64,000 nucleotides of DNA from Zavarzinella formosa DSM 19928. GTDB lineage: Bacteria; Planctomycetota; Planctomycetia; Gemmatales; Gemmataceae. This document shows positions 33,461 through 41,904 of this stretch, piece after piece. The stretch covers positions 519,115 to 583,114 of the forward strand of contig NZ_JH636440.1 of the NCBI RefSeq assembly GCF_000255705.1. The letters run 5' to 3'. A model generated the notes under the pieces. The model saw only the letters and a list, made by a program, of their open reading frames with translations. It searched no databases and was not told where the DNA came from. The first letter of the stretch is position 1. The number at the start of each line of letters is the position of its first letter. Both the position numbers and the translations under genes were made by a program.

Positions 33461-35032
33461 TTACTCCGGCAGGGGTTTGCCCTTTGTTTCGGGAAGGAAC
33501 GGCAGCGCCAGCAATCCGAGCAGGAAGACCGAACACATCACCAGCCCCGCGTATCGTTGCGGCTCGGGGGCTTCGCCATACCCATTAGCCGTACTGAACA
33601 CTTGGGCGGTGAGCAAGCCCAGCGCGGCCGGACCGGACGCGGCGACCAAACGGCCGACGTTGTAACAGAACGAGATGCCCGTGCTGCGGAGCCGTGTGGG
33701 GAACAGTTCCGGGAAGTAAATCGCGTACCCGCCGAACAGGGCGAGCTGGCAGAAGCCCATGAGCGGGACCATCCAGAAGATGTCCGGAAATGCCTTCAGG
33801 TTCCAGAACACGTTTGCCGTGGCCAGCGCCGCCGCCACGAACGTGATGGCAAACGCCGCCTTCCGGCCCACCCTGGCTGTCAGCAGCACGAAGGCGTAAA
33901 TGCCGAAGAACGACCCGAGGTTCTGCACCAGCGACGTGATCCCGGACCACTTGGCCGTCTGGCCGGCCACGAACGGCCCCACCTTGTCCCCGCCCAGCCC
34001 TTGGGCGGCCGCGTCGGCCATGAAGGTGGCCTTGAAAATACTCGACTGCAAATCGACCGTGAAGAAACCGATCCCCCACAACCCGACGACGCCGGCGAAC
34101 GCCAGCAACAGCCCGAACAGGGCGTGTTTGCGCCAATGCGGTTCCCCGAGCAATTCACCGAACCGGCCAGACTTCACGCCGGCCGCCTTGGCCTGCTTCC
34201 ATTTTTCCGGTTCCTTGAGCCGTCCTTGGATGATGACCACCAAGATGGCGGGGATGATGCCAACCACGAACATGATGCGCCACGGCGTCACCGCGAAGCC
34301 GAGGAATTCAATCCCTTTGAACGTCCCGGTCTGCGCCAGACTGCCCAGCCACATCGACAGGCCGGCGGCGGCGCAGTTCCCCATGACGGAGGACGCTTGC
34401 AACAGCCCGAGCATGTATGGCCGGGAGGCCGTCGGCACGCTTTCCGCGACCAGCGACACGGCCACCGCGAACACCCCGCCGACGCCGAGGCCGGTCAGGA
34501 AGCGGTAGGCCATGAAATCCGTCACGCCCACTGACAGGGAACTCAATCCCGTGAACAGCGAGTAGACGAGGATCGTGGTCATCAGGGTTTTCACGCGGCC
34601 GGCCCGGTCCCCCATCATGCCGAAGCCGATGCCGCCGATGGCCCAGCCGATCAGGAAGACGGACGTGGCGTATCCGGCGAACTTGTTGATGTCGGAATCG
34701 TTCAGGCCGCCGGTCACGCGATCATCCGACGGCTGCACGTCGATCTTCTCCGCGTCTTCCGCAGCCGTCCCTTTCTTTAGGGCTTCCTTCCGAAGATCGG
34801 CCGTCAGTTTGGCGGCGTATTCCGGCCGGCGCGCGTCGTCCGCGGCTGGTTTGGCCAGCAATTCCGTGACCGCCGGTTTCCGGGCTAGCACAAACAATTG
34901 CTGGTCCATGCAGTCCAAATCCCACGCCAGACAAGCGACGATGAACACGAACCAGTGATAAGCGGATAGTTTGGTGAGACTTCGCCAGCCGGTGGGGTCG
35001 GTGTTTGGAGTTGCGTCGGAAGGGGAAGACAT
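33461..35032 (-). CDS. Major facilitator superfamily transporter
   Basis: About 523 residues, twelve helices. MFS motif A-like GMMGDRAGRVKTLM follows helix 2, and the second half has TARVGRKAAFAI. The ending YFPELFPTRLRSTGISFCYN and FLPETKGKPLPE resembles sugar or organic-acid/aromatic-acid porters. Unusually, about 65 hydrophilic residues (near 54-118, rich in Ala, Lys and Asp) separate helix 1 from helix 2, where relatives have a short loop. Start ATG 35032. The substrate is not evident; the SDR gene upstream on the same strand may be its metabolic partner, but a palindrome separates them. Confidence 0.88.
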   Translation of the reverse strand: MSSPSDATPNTDPTGWRSLTKLSAYHWFVFIVACLAWDLDCMDQQLFVLARKPAVTELLAKPAADDARRPEYAAKLTADLRKEALKKGTAAEDAEKIDVQPSDDRVTGGLNDSDINKFAGYATSVFLIGWAIGGIGFGMMGDRAGRVKTLMTTILVYSLFTGLSSLSVGVTDFMAYRFLTGLGVGGVFAVAVSLVAESVPTASRPYMLGLLQASSVMGNCAAAGLSMWLGSLAQTGTFKGIEFLGFAVTPWRIMFVVGIIPAILVVIIQGRLKEPEKWKQAKAAGVKSGRFGELLGEPHWRKHALFGLLLAFAGVVGLWGIGFFTVDLQSSIFKATFMADAAAQGLGGDKVGPFVAGQTAKWSGITSLVQNLGSFFGIYAFVLLTARVGRKAAFAITFVAAALATANVFWNLKAFPDIFWMVPLMGFCQLALFGGYAIYFPELFPTRLRSTGISFCYNVGRLVAASGPAALGLLTAQVFSTANGYGEAPEPQRYAGLVMCSVFLLGLLALPFLPETKGKPLPE

Positions 35033-35136
35033 CGGTGATCCAAAGGAAGGTTAGATTCGCTGTGGTGCGAGTCTAAGGCATCGGCGGGAGGGATTCAATG
35101 CTCAAGTCGGGGAGACGGGCTTTCGTCTTTGACAGA

Positions 35137-35231
35137 AAGGATGAGGGATAAAGGATGAGGGATGAAAGGAAAACCAAGAACCCGGATCGATTGGTTTTCC
35201 TTTCATCCCTCATCCTTCATCCCTCATCCTT
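35137..35231. repeat. 40-bp palindrome of GATGAGGG words between SDR and MFS genes
   Basis: Arms 35137-35176 and 35192-35231 pair at 39 of 40 positions, the exception being G-U compatible in RNA. The arms are made of tandem GGATGAGGGAT units followed by GAAAGGAAAACCA. The same word set builds the palindrome before thiC at 57459-57570. Confidence 0.9.
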
Positions 35232-35239
35232 GGTTTTCG

Positions 35240-36010
35240 CTATCGCACCAAATACCCGCCATCGACCACCAGCGTGTGGCCGGTGACATAGCTGCCGGCG
35301 TCGCTGGCGAGCATGAGCATCGGGCCGACGAGTTCGGCGGGGTCGCCCCAGCGGTCGAGGGCGGTCATCGCGGCGAAGGCCCGTTTTTCCTCGGGGGAAA
35401 GCAGCTTGCCCGGCATGTCCGTCAGGAAGGGGCCGGGGGCGATGCAATTTACCGTCACGCCGTCGCCGCCGAGGTCGAGGGCGCTGGCCCTGGCGAGGCC
35501 GATCAATGCGGTCTTTGTCGTCGAGTAGGCGTTTCGCTTTTCCTTGGAGACAAACCCCATGATTGACGAGATGTGAATCACCCGGCCCCATTTCCGACTG
35601 CGCATCTGCGGCACGACGGCCCGCGTCAGGGCCATGATGGAATTCAGGTTGGTTTCCATCACGGTGTCCCACACGTCGTCCGTGATGGTGTCGATGGCCT
35701 GCGGGGCGTTCATGCCCGCGTTGTTCACGAGGATGTCAATCCGGCCCATTTGCTCGATGGCTGTCTTCGCCAGTTGGTTGACGGATTCTCGTTTGGACAC
35801 ATCGACAATGGCATGTTTCACGACACGCCCGGTCGCGGCGGCAATCTCCTCGGCGGCGGCCCCGAGTTCGGCCTCGTTCCGGCTGGCAATAAAGACGTCG
35901 GCCCCGGCCTCGGCCAGCCCGCGGGCCATCGCCTTGCCAAGCCCCTTGTTGCCGCCGGTGACGAGCGCCACCCGGCCGGTGAGATCAAACAGTTTTTGGG
36001 TTGTGTTCAT
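35240..36010 (-). CDS. Short-chain dehydrogenase/reductase
   Basis: About 256 residues, classical SDR. Cofactor motif TGGNKGLGKAMA near residues 19-30, NNAG near 92-95, catalytic Ser in HISSIMG, and YSTTK with Tyr and Lys spaced correctly. ASRNEAEL after the second strand (Arg following Ser) suggests NADP preference. The closest pattern is gluconate 5-dehydrogenase or 3-oxoacyl reductase-like enzymes of sugar metabolism (C terminus GHTLVVDGGYLVR); the substrate is not certain. Start ATG 36010 lacks a strong ribosome site. Confidence 0.92.
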   Translation of the reverse strand: MNTTQKLFDLTGRVALVTGGNKGLGKAMARGLAEAGADVFIASRNEAELGAAAEEIAAATGRVVKHAIVDVSKRESVNQLAKTAIEQMGRIDILVNNAGMNAPQAIDTITDDVWDTVMETNLNSIMALTRAVVPQMRSRKWGRVIHISSIMGFVSKEKRNAYSTTKTALIGLARASALDLGGDGVTVNCIAPGPFLTDMPGKLLSPEEKRAFAAMTALDRWGDPAELVGPMLMLASDAGSYVTGHTLVVDGGYLVR

Positions 36011-36120
36011 GGTGGGAGATTTCGGGAGGTGGTGTCGCTCGATCTGGGTTCATGTGGAATGAAACACCGATCCGTCATGGATCGCCGGTGTTTCATCCCG
36101 CGTTCCGCATCATCTGCGGA

Positions 36121-36363
36121 TTAAAACCACTGCTTTTTGTCGATGATGTATGTCTTTTCAAACACATCGTCGGGCTTGGTGAGATACATGATCCCTTCGA
36201 TGAGCGCGATGATGGCGCCCGCGCCACAAGCGATGTTCGAGACGAGTTGAATGATGCCGGTGGTTGTGTTGCCGAGGTAGAATTTGTGCGCGCCCGTCCA
36301 GCCGATGAGGATGGCGAGGAGGCCGGCGACCATTTTCTTCTGAGCCACTTCTGATTGAGCCAC
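36121..36363 (-). CDS. TM2-domain membrane protein
   Basis: About 80 residues from GTG 36363, which has AAGGAG eight bases upstream. The TM2 domain is plain: VAGLLAILIGWTGAHKFYLG, then two helices with IQLVSNIACGAGAIIALIEG and IMYLTKPDDVF. The C terminus (YIIDKKQWF) is close to that of the next gene (YVLDKKGWF), so the two are paralogues. Function unknown; these are small inner-membrane proteins. Confidence 0.9.
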   Translation of the reverse strand: MAQSEVAQKKMVAGLLAILIGWTGAHKFYLGNTTTGIIQLVSNIACGAGAIIALIEGIMYLTKPDDVFEKTYIIDKKQWF

Positions 36364-36405
36364 GATCCAACTCCTTGTGAAAAAAATTGAGGGTGAAAGT
36401 CGAAT

Positions 36406-36433
36406 AAAAAACCCCGTCGCGATAACGACGGGG
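36406..36433 (-). terminator. Intrinsic terminator for the GYF/TM2 gene
   Basis: CCCCGTCG (36412-36419), loop CGATAA, CGACGGGG (36426-36433); on the minus strand the stem is followed by TTTTTT. It directly follows the stop of the gene at 36445-37104 and separates it from the TM2 paralogue. Confidence 0.9.
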
Positions 36434-36444
36434 ATAAAGCCGAA

Positions 36445-37104
36445 TCAGAACCAGCCCTTTTTGTCGAGGACATACATCTGGTAGAATTCCTCATCAGATT
36501 TCGTCAGATACATGATCCCTTCAACAATGGCGATGATCGACATGATTGGCGCGGCTGCCGTGCAGCTCAGAACAGAGACCAGCATCATTATCACGCCAGG
36601 GGTGGTCATGCCCAAGTAAAACTTGTGAATTCCGAGCCAGCCAATGAGGATGGCGAGAATCCCGGCCGTCATTTTCTTGCTGCCCACATCATCCGGGACA
36701 TTGCCACTCCGGCGGCGTTTTTTGGGCCGGGGTTCGTCTTCTTCGTCTTCATCCTCGTCCCGGCGACGCTTTTTGGGCCGGGGCTCGTCTTCCTCTTCGT
36801 CCTCGTCCCGTTTGGCGACTTCGCGGCGCTTTTTGGGCCGCTCTTCCTCTTCGTCCTCGTCAACCGGAGCCGGCTTTTCGGCCGTCTTGGTCGGGGCGGA
36901 TGCCGGGGCGGGCGTGCCGGCCGAGGAGGCTCCGGCGGCGAACAAGCCCTTGATGGTTTTGGCGGGAACCCAGTCCGCCATGCCATCTTTCCAGACGAGG
37001 TCGGTCGCCTTGAGCGTGCCGGCCTCGACCAGTTTCTTCAATTCCTGCGCGCTGACCGGTCCCTGCCGGTCCCCCTCAACGCTGTAATACCATTCCTGAC
37101 TCAC
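36445..37104 (-). CDS. GYF_2 and TM2 domain membrane protein with charged linker
   Basis: About 219 residues from GTG 37104, with GAGGGGGG just upstream. Residues 1-55 are a GYF_2 domain (QEWYYSVEGDRQGPVSAQEL, then DLVWKDGMADWVPA). Residues 60-140 are a low-complexity linker: an Ala/Pro part and then three blocks alternating acidic runs (DEDEEEER) with PKKRR. The C-terminal TM2 domain has GILAILIGWLGIHKFYLG and two helices. GYF_2 domains bind proline-rich partners; the linker repeats could vary in copy number. The open frame extends to 37251 but without a ribosome site. Confidence 0.9.
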   Translation of the reverse strand: MSQEWYYSVEGDRQGPVSAQELKKLVEAGTLKATDLVWKDGMADWVPAKTIKGLFAAGASSAGTPAPASAPTKTAEKPAPVDEDEEEERPKKRREVAKRDEDEEEDEPRPKKRRRDEDEDEEDEPRPKKRRRSGNVPDDVGSKKMTAGILAILIGWLGIHKFYLGMTTPGVIMMLVSVLSCTAAAPIMSIIAIVEGIMYLTKSDEEFYQMYVLDKKGWF

Positions 37105-37247
37105 GCCAACCCCCCTCAAGAAACGTCGGTTTTCGGTCTCTTGCTCTAGTGCTATCCGGATTCCATCACGGTTGCGGCCGAAGCCGGAAGAAAATCTTTC
37201 AGTTGTTTTGTTCAACAATCGAAACGCGGACCCGCCATCGAAGCGAT

Positions 37248-37949
37248 TCAAAAACCTTTACGTCTGTAATATTGTTTGGCCTCGTCACTGCCCAACATCA
37301 CAAGGGCAATGATTCCAAGCGTCAAGTTGACCGGGTCGCCATTCAAGATAAAGCATATCTGGCAAATCGCCAGTCCCGTCGGGGGGCCGTGATCATCTTG
37401 GTTCATCATGTTGATGGCCCGGACAATCAACAAAATGCCGACGACAAACTCGAAATAAATGCCGGGCCACACGCAACAGAAGATGGTTGTCCCGGCCGCG
37501 ATCGCGCCGAGGATTCCCAAGATGCCCCCCACCAGCATCATCACGGCCACCGATGTGATCTGATCTGGCTTCGGGACTTTCCTCCGGGAACCGCTTCGCC
37601 GGTTGTCGTCGAAATCATCCCGGTCGTCCCCGTAGCGATCATCGTTCCGTCTGGATCGGGGGCGGCGGTCGCGGCGATCATCATCGTCGTCGTCCGCATA
37701 CCGGCTGCGTCGGGGGCGGTCATCGACCACTTCCGCATCGTCAATTCTCTGGGGCTTGCTCTTTCGCAGTTCGTCCCGCTCGGGGAAGAAGCCGGGAATT
37801 GTCCGGGCTTCCACCCAGTCCGGCATGCCGTCCTTCCAGACCAAGTCGGTCGGTTTCAGGCTTCCCTCGGCCGCGAGTTGTCGCAGTTGCTCCTCGGTGA
37901 CCGGTCCCTGTCGGGTGTCGCCGACGCTGTAAAACCATTCTTGATTCAC
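37248..37949 (-). CDS. GYF_2 domain membrane protein with Asp/Arg-rich linker
   Basis: About 233 residues. The start is taken as GTG 37949 (NQEWFYSVGDTRQGP), parallel to the neighbouring gene; GTG 37961 would add four residues. GYF_2 domain to about residue 55, a linker rich in DDDDDRRDRRPRSRR-type repeats to about 125, then a membrane part of three or four helices (VAVMMLVGGILGILGAIAAG, CCVWPGIYFEFVVGILLIV) without the TM2 signature. Part of a three-gene group of related membrane proteins, all on the minus strand. Function unknown. Confidence 0.85.
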   Translation of the reverse strand: MNQEWFYSVGDTRQGPVTEEQLRQLAAEGSLKPTDLVWKDGMPDWVEARTIPGFFPERDELRKSKPQRIDDAEVVDDRPRRSRYADDDDDDRRDRRPRSRRNDDRYGDDRDDFDDNRRSGSRRKVPKPDQITSVAVMMLVGGILGILGAIAAGTTIFCCVWPGIYFEFVVGILLIVRAINMMNQDDHGPPTGLAICQICFILNGDPVNLTLGIIALVMLGSDEAKQYYRRKGF

Positions 37950-38390
37950 GGCTTGCCCCACGGAGCATTGATTGGGTTATTTTCGGGATCGTTCCGCACG
38001 ATCCTGAAGTAGTTCGCCCCGTCGGTGGGCTGATTTTTGGCGATTGTTCTTCGCCAGTCAAGCAAAGAAACAGCAAAATTAGTGTTTGACATGCGGAAAA
38101 CACCAAAATTAGGGTCGGGCGGGCAAAAAACCGGCTATTCTGCTTCGCGAGCGGGTGTCTTTCAATCATCGGCAACAGGCCGGTCGCAATCTTTTCTTCC
38201 CTGCCATTCCGACAGTCTCACCCGGTGGCCATCCGTCCAAGTTGGCAGCAGCGGCCACGGGCCGGTCGGAATCTCAAATCGCAAACACTTGGATGAAAAC
38301 AGGTTGCGACGTTGATGTGATCGTTTGGCGCACGAATTGCTTGTTTGGGGGATCACTTGAAGGATTCCGCAACTTCGGAGCGATACGCGT
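37950..38390. other. Intergenic region upstream of groES; no gene seen
   Basis: About 440 bases between the divergent GYF gene and groES. I see no CIRCE element (TTAGCACTC/GAGTGCTAA). A pair of similar A/T-rich words (CAAAATTAGTGTTT near 38073 and CCAAAATTAGGGT near 38102) is the only local repeat. The groES ATG at 38391 has CGGAG about ten bases upstream. Promoters are expected here but I cannot place them. Confidence 0.5.
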
Positions 38391-38687
38391 ATGGCGATTC
38401 AACCCTTGGATGACCGCATCCTCGTGCAACGGCTGGCTCAGGAAGAGAAGACGCTCGGCGGGATTCTCCTGCCGGACAACGCCCGCGAAAAGCCCCAAAA
38501 GGGCAAGGTCGTGGCGATTGGCGTTGGCAAGTTGAAGAAGGACGGCGGCCGGGCGGCCATGCAAGTGAAGGTCGGCGACTTGGTGATCTTCACCTCATGG
38601 GCCGGCGACGAAGTGAAACAACAATACAAGACCGCCGACGACCTGCTGATCATGCGGGAAGAAGACGTTCTCGCGGTCATCGACTAA
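38391..38687 (+). CDS. groES: Co-chaperonin GroES
   Basis: About 98 residues. Seven-fold cap of the GroEL chamber. Family features: IQPLDDRILVQRLAQEEKT, the mobile loop KTLGGILLPDNAREKPQKG, then GKVVAIGVG and the C-terminal LLIMREEDVLAVI. Start ATG 38391. groEL follows on the same strand after 195 bases, an unusually long gap that contains a palindrome (38712-38818). Confidence 0.97.
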   Translation: MAIQPLDDRILVQRLAQEEKTLGGILLPDNAREKPQKGKVVAIGVGKLKKDGGRAAMQVKVGDLVIFTSWAGDEVKQQYKTADDLLIMREEDVLAVID

Positions 38688-38711
38688 GGGCGATCCCCCG
38701 GCAAAAGGCAA

Positions 38712-38818
38712 CCTCACCCCCCTGGCCCCCTCTCCTGGCAGAGAAGGGGAGCAAGAGGGGGAAAGCCTTCTTGTTCGGGTTCCCCCTCTCTGTCAGGAGA
38801 GGGGGTTAGGGGGTGAGG
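38712..38818. repeat. Palindrome of about 32 bp between groES and groEL
   Basis: Arms 38712-38744 and 38787-38818 pair along their length with one indel and three substitutions. Its words (CCTCACCCCC, CCCCCTCTCCT, GCAAGAGGGGGAAA) are related to those of the palindrome at 60729-60979. There is no U-tract, so it is not a canonical terminator; in the groESL mRNA it would form a very stable hairpin between the two cistrons. Confidence 0.85.
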
Positions 38819-38882
38819 TCTCTTGGGCAAATAACCGTCACCAGTAACCAACCAACATTCATCACATAGGAATCGGTAACAC

Positions 38883-40511
38883 ATGAGCGCCAAACAAATC
38901 GCGTTCGATCAGGAAGCCCGCGAAGCCATGAAGCGGGGCGTGTCCAAGCTGGCCCGCGCCGTCAAGGTCACCCTCGGGCCGAAGGGCCGCAACGTCGTCA
39001 TCCAGAAGTCCTTCGGCTCGCCGACGGTGACCAAGGACGGCGTGACGGTCGCCCGCGAAATCGAACTGGAAGACAAGTTCGAGAACATGGGCGCCCGCAT
39101 GGTGCGGGAAGTCGCCAGCAAGACCAGCGACGTGGCCGGCGACGGCACCACCACCGCGACCGTGCTGGCCGAGGCCATTTACAACGAAGGCCTCCGGGCC
39201 GTTGTCTCCGGCTGCAATCCGATGCTCATGAAGCGCGGGATTGAAAAGGCCGTCGAAGACATCGTTGCCAAGCTCAAGACCATGTCCATTCCGATCAAGG
39301 TCGAGAAGGATTTGGAAAACGTGGCGACCATCGCCGCCAACAACGACAACGTGATCGGCAAGATCATCGCCCAGGCGATGACCAAGGTCGGCAAGGACGG
39401 CGTGCTGACGGTTGAAGAAGGCAAGACCCTCGAAACCGGCCACGAATTCGTCGAAGGGATGCAGTTCGACCGCGGCTACGTGTCGCCGTACTTCATCACC
39501 AGCGCCGAGACGATGGAAGCCGAATACGAAGACGCCTACGTCCTCGTGTACGAAAAGAAGATCAGCTCCATCCGCGACCTCGCCCCGATCCTTGAGGAAG
39601 TCCTCAAGCAAGGCAAGCCCCTCCTCATCATCTGTGAAGACATCGACGGCGACGCCCTTGCGGCCCTCGTGGTCAACAAGATCCGTCAGCCCGGCGTGTT
39701 CAAGGTCGTGGCCGTGAAGGCTCCCGGCTACGGCGACCGTCGCAAGGCCATGCTCGAAGACATCGCCATCCTCAGCGGCGGCAAGGCCGTGTTTGAAGAC
39801 CTCGGCGTGAAGCTCGACAACGTCAAGATCACGGATCTCGGCAAGGTCAAGAAGATCAAGGTCGACAAGGACAACACGACCCTGATCGAAGGTCAGGGCA
39901 AGAAGGAAGCGATCAAGGCCCGCATCGGCATGATCCAACGGGAGCTCGACAAGTCCACCAGCGACTACGACAAGGAAAAGCTGAGCGAGCGGATCGCCAA
40001 GCTTTCCGGCGGCGTCGCCAAGATCAACGTTGGCGGGGCGACCGAGAGCGAAGTGAAGGAAAAGAAGATGCGGGTTGAGGACGCGATGCACGCGACGCGG
40101 GCCGCCAACCTCGAAGGCATCCTCCCCGGCGGGGGCGTGGCCCTGTTGCGATCCAGCAACGGTCTCAAGCCGACCGGCCTGACCCACGACGAAGAAGTGG
40201 GCTATAACATCGTGGTTCGCGCCTGCCGCGCCCCGATCAAGCAGATCTCGGAAAACGCCGGCACGGACGGCAACATCGTCGCCGAAAAGGTGCTGGCCAA
40301 CAGCTCCGCGAACTTCGGCTACGACGCCCGCGGCGACCAGTACGTGGACATGGTGGCCGCCGGGATCATCGACCCGGCCAAGGTGGTCCGCAGCGCCCTG
40401 CAAAACGCCGCCAGCGTCTCCACCCTGCTCCTCACCTCCGACGCCTTGGTGGCCGACGCCCCCAAGGAAGGCGAAAAGAAGAGCGGCGGCGGTTACGACG
40501 ACATGGAATAA
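38883..40511 (+). CDS. groEL: Chaperonin GroEL (HSP60)
   Basis: About 542 residues. ATP-dependent folding chamber. The conserved [30 protein letters not shown] and GGGVALLRS patterns are all present. The C terminus is [18 protein letters not shown], without the flexible Gly-Gly-Met repeat tail of the main housekeeping GroEL of many bacteria. Codons are strongly biased to C/G-ending forms (AAG, GAA, CTC), as for a highly expressed gene. ATG 38883 has AGGA upstream. A good intrinsic terminator follows. Confidence 0.97.
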   Translation: MSAKQIAFDQEAREAMKRGVSKLARAVKVTLGPKGRNVVIQKSFGSPTVTKDGVTVAREIELEDKFENMGARMVREVASKTSDVAGDGTTTATVLAEAIYNEGLRAVVSGCNPMLMKRGIEKAVEDIVAKLKTMSIPIKVEKDLENVATIAANNDNVIGKIIAQAMTKVGKDGVLTVEEGKTLETGHEFVEGMQFDRGYVSPYFITSAETMEAEYEDAYVLVYEKKISSIRDLAPILEEVLKQGKPLLIICEDIDGDALAALVVNKIRQPGVFKVVAVKAPGYGDRRKAMLEDIAILSGGKAVFEDLGVKLDNVKITDLGKVKKIKVDKDNTTLIEGQGKKEAIKARIGMIQRELDKSTSDYDKEKLSERIAKLSGGVAKINVGGATESEVKEKKMRVEDAMHATRAANLEGILPGGGVALLRSSNGLKPTGLTHDEEVGYNIVVRACRAPIKQISENAGTDGNIVAEKVLANSSANFGYDARGDQYVDMVAAGIIDPAKVVRSALQNAASVSTLLLTSDALVADAPKEGEKKSGGGYDDME

Positions 40512-40536
40512 GTGATTGTTGAAAGCTGTCATGCGA

Positions 40537-40567
40537 AGCGAACCGGCTTGCCGGTTCGCTTTTTGTG
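40537..40567 (+). terminator. Intrinsic terminator after groEL
   Basis: AGCGAACCGG (40537-40546), loop CTTG, CCGGTTCGCT (40551-40560), then TTTTGTGTTTT. Perfect 10-bp stem with a U-tract, 25 bases after the groEL stop. Confidence 0.95.
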
Positions 40568-40617
40568 TTTTAAAGCGCTCGCAAAATCATGATTGCGGAT
40601 GTCCCGCGAGAACAGTC

Positions 40618-41640
40618 ATGCTGCCGATGAATATGGCCGTCATTGCCGGATTAATGACCATCTTGGGTCTGATTCTTCACTTCGGTGTTCACCGGGTAAG
40701 TTGGCAAAAAATCACATGGAAGTGGATTGAGTGGGTTGTAAAGGGCATCCCCGATGTTTTGACATTGGGAATTTTGACGGCGACCGCAATTGCCAAACTC
40801 AATTTGGAAACTGATTCAAGTTTGTGGGCTGTCGCCACAAGCCTGGCAGGCGTCATGTTTGTAACGTGGAAGATTCTCCAATATCGTGTGGAATCTTGTT
40901 TGAAGGCAGCCGACAAGGAAATCAAAAATCGATTGGAACGCGCCAAATCTGAAAGCCGCTTTCGCACCGAGTTGCTGGCCGCTTTCCATGTGTTTGTGAA
41001 AAGAAAATTGGACAGAACCCTCGCGGTCGTCGTTTCACGGCAGAATTCTGATCGGAGCGCAAGCATTTCCAACGCCCGCGAGGCATTGACCCCGACTCCC
41101 CAACTACGGCAGATTTTGGAAACCCTTGGCACACTTCTTCAAGCAAGAGGCAATGATAAATTGGGGCGCCGGCCAAATGTACGATTGGGTGTGTACGTGG
41201 AGGGAGCTGATGGCGCGATGAAGCCTCTTCATGCCATCAGCATGAACCAAGGGCATACGGAGCCATTCTCTTCTTACCGGGATCATCAAGAGGGGTTTCA
41301 AGTTGGCGCCACTGACCGGCAATCGCAAATTGTGCGATGTGTTCGAGAAAAAACACCGATTATGATCGTGGCTGATTGCGAGAATGCGGCCGAAAAGGGC
41401 GATTTTTTCTTCTTCAGTGAAGTGCAGCGAAACTATCTGAAGTCCCTTTGCGTACACTATCTGGAGGAAGTTTGCGACGGAACGGGCAGGATGGTTGAAG
41501 GTGTCCTTTCCATTGACGCTGATTTGTCGAATGTGTTTGAAGAAACAGAACGAGAAGATTTGCTACTGTGTTTGCAAGAGTTTGGCCTGCGGATTAAGTT
41601 TGAAATGCTTTTGAAATCTTTGCTTGGTGAGAAATCATGA
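40618..41640 (+). CDS. Two-helix membrane protein with GAF-like cytoplasmic domain
   Basis: About 340 residues from ATG 40618. Two N-terminal membrane helices (AVIAGLMTILGLILHFGVH and SSLWAVATSLAGVMFVTW), a helical linker with KEIKNRLERAKSESRFR, then a soluble domain of about 200 residues resembling GAF sensors: RRPNVRLGVYVEG, IVRCVREKTPIMIVAD and MVEGVLSIDADLSNVF. There is no kinase or output domain. Base and codon use are visibly more A/T than in the groEL and DUF1559 genes on either side (AAA, TTG, ATT frequent), suggesting later acquisition or low expression. The next small gene overlaps its stop as ATGA. Confidence 0.75.
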   Translation: MLPMNMAVIAGLMTILGLILHFGVHRVSWQKITWKWIEWVVKGIPDVLTLGILTATAIAKLNLETDSSLWAVATSLAGVMFVTWKILQYRVESCLKAADKEIKNRLERAKSESRFRTELLAAFHVFVKRKLDRTLAVVVSRQNSDRSASISNAREALTPTPQLRQILETLGTLLQARGNDKLGRRPNVRLGVYVEGADGAMKPLHAISMNQGHTEPFSSYRDHQEGFQVGATDRQSQIVRCVREKTPIMIVADCENAAEKGDFFFFSEVQRNYLKSLCVHYLEEVCDGTGRMVEGVLSIDADLSNVFEETEREDLLLCLQEFGLRIKFEMLLKSLLGEKS

Positions 41641-41813
41641 TGCCAGCAGAAACGCCAACAATCTCAACTGAAATTCCAACCCGGCAGGATGAGGAAGAAC
41701 GCCAAATTCTTCGAGAACGAGAGGAGCTTCGTGATCGGTTTTTGGAAATCCGACAGCGCGAATTTGAACGACTGGAACGAATCATTGAAGGCGGGGTTTC
41801 GCAGAAACGCTAA
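41637..41813 (+). CDS. Very small charged helical protein coupled to the GAF gene
   Basis: 58 residues. ATG 41637 overlaps the preceding stop (ATGA); a second ATG follows at 41640. After PAETPTISTEIPTRQ it is one highly charged helix dominated by Glu and Arg (EEERQILREREELRDRF, then EIRQREFERLERI), likely a coiled coil, ending GGVSQKR. The coupling and the shared A/T-rich composition argue for a real gene working with its neighbour, possibly as a partner subunit. No family recognised. A terminator follows within 30 bases. Confidence 0.65.
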   Translation: MMPAETPTISTEIPTRQDEEERQILREREELRDRFLEIRQREFERLERIIEGGVSQKR

Positions 41814-41842
41814 TTCACTACGACAAATTTGCCATTAACATC

Positions 41843-41878
41843 AAAAAGCCCCCGCATGATCATGCGGGGGCTTTTTTC
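41843..41878. terminator. Bidirectional intrinsic terminator
   Basis: Near-perfect palindrome around AGCCCCCGCATGATC/ATGCGGGGGCT with AAAAA on the left and TTTTTT on the right. It can stop transcripts of the GAF/small-protein pair (plus) and the DUF1559 gene (minus), which converge here. Confidence 0.95.
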
Positions 41879-41904
41879 GTTTCACTGTCCTTCAAAAACA
41901 GACT

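Noticed and set aside
37950-38390. CIRCE (HrcA) operator upstream of groES
   Set aside because: Looked for the TTAGCACTC/GAGTGCTAA pair and did not find it.
38862-40532. Open frame of 556 codons on the minus strand opposite groEL
   Set aside because: Antisense shadow of a highly G/C-biased gene; His/Val/Asp-rich composition, no ribosome site, no family resemblance.
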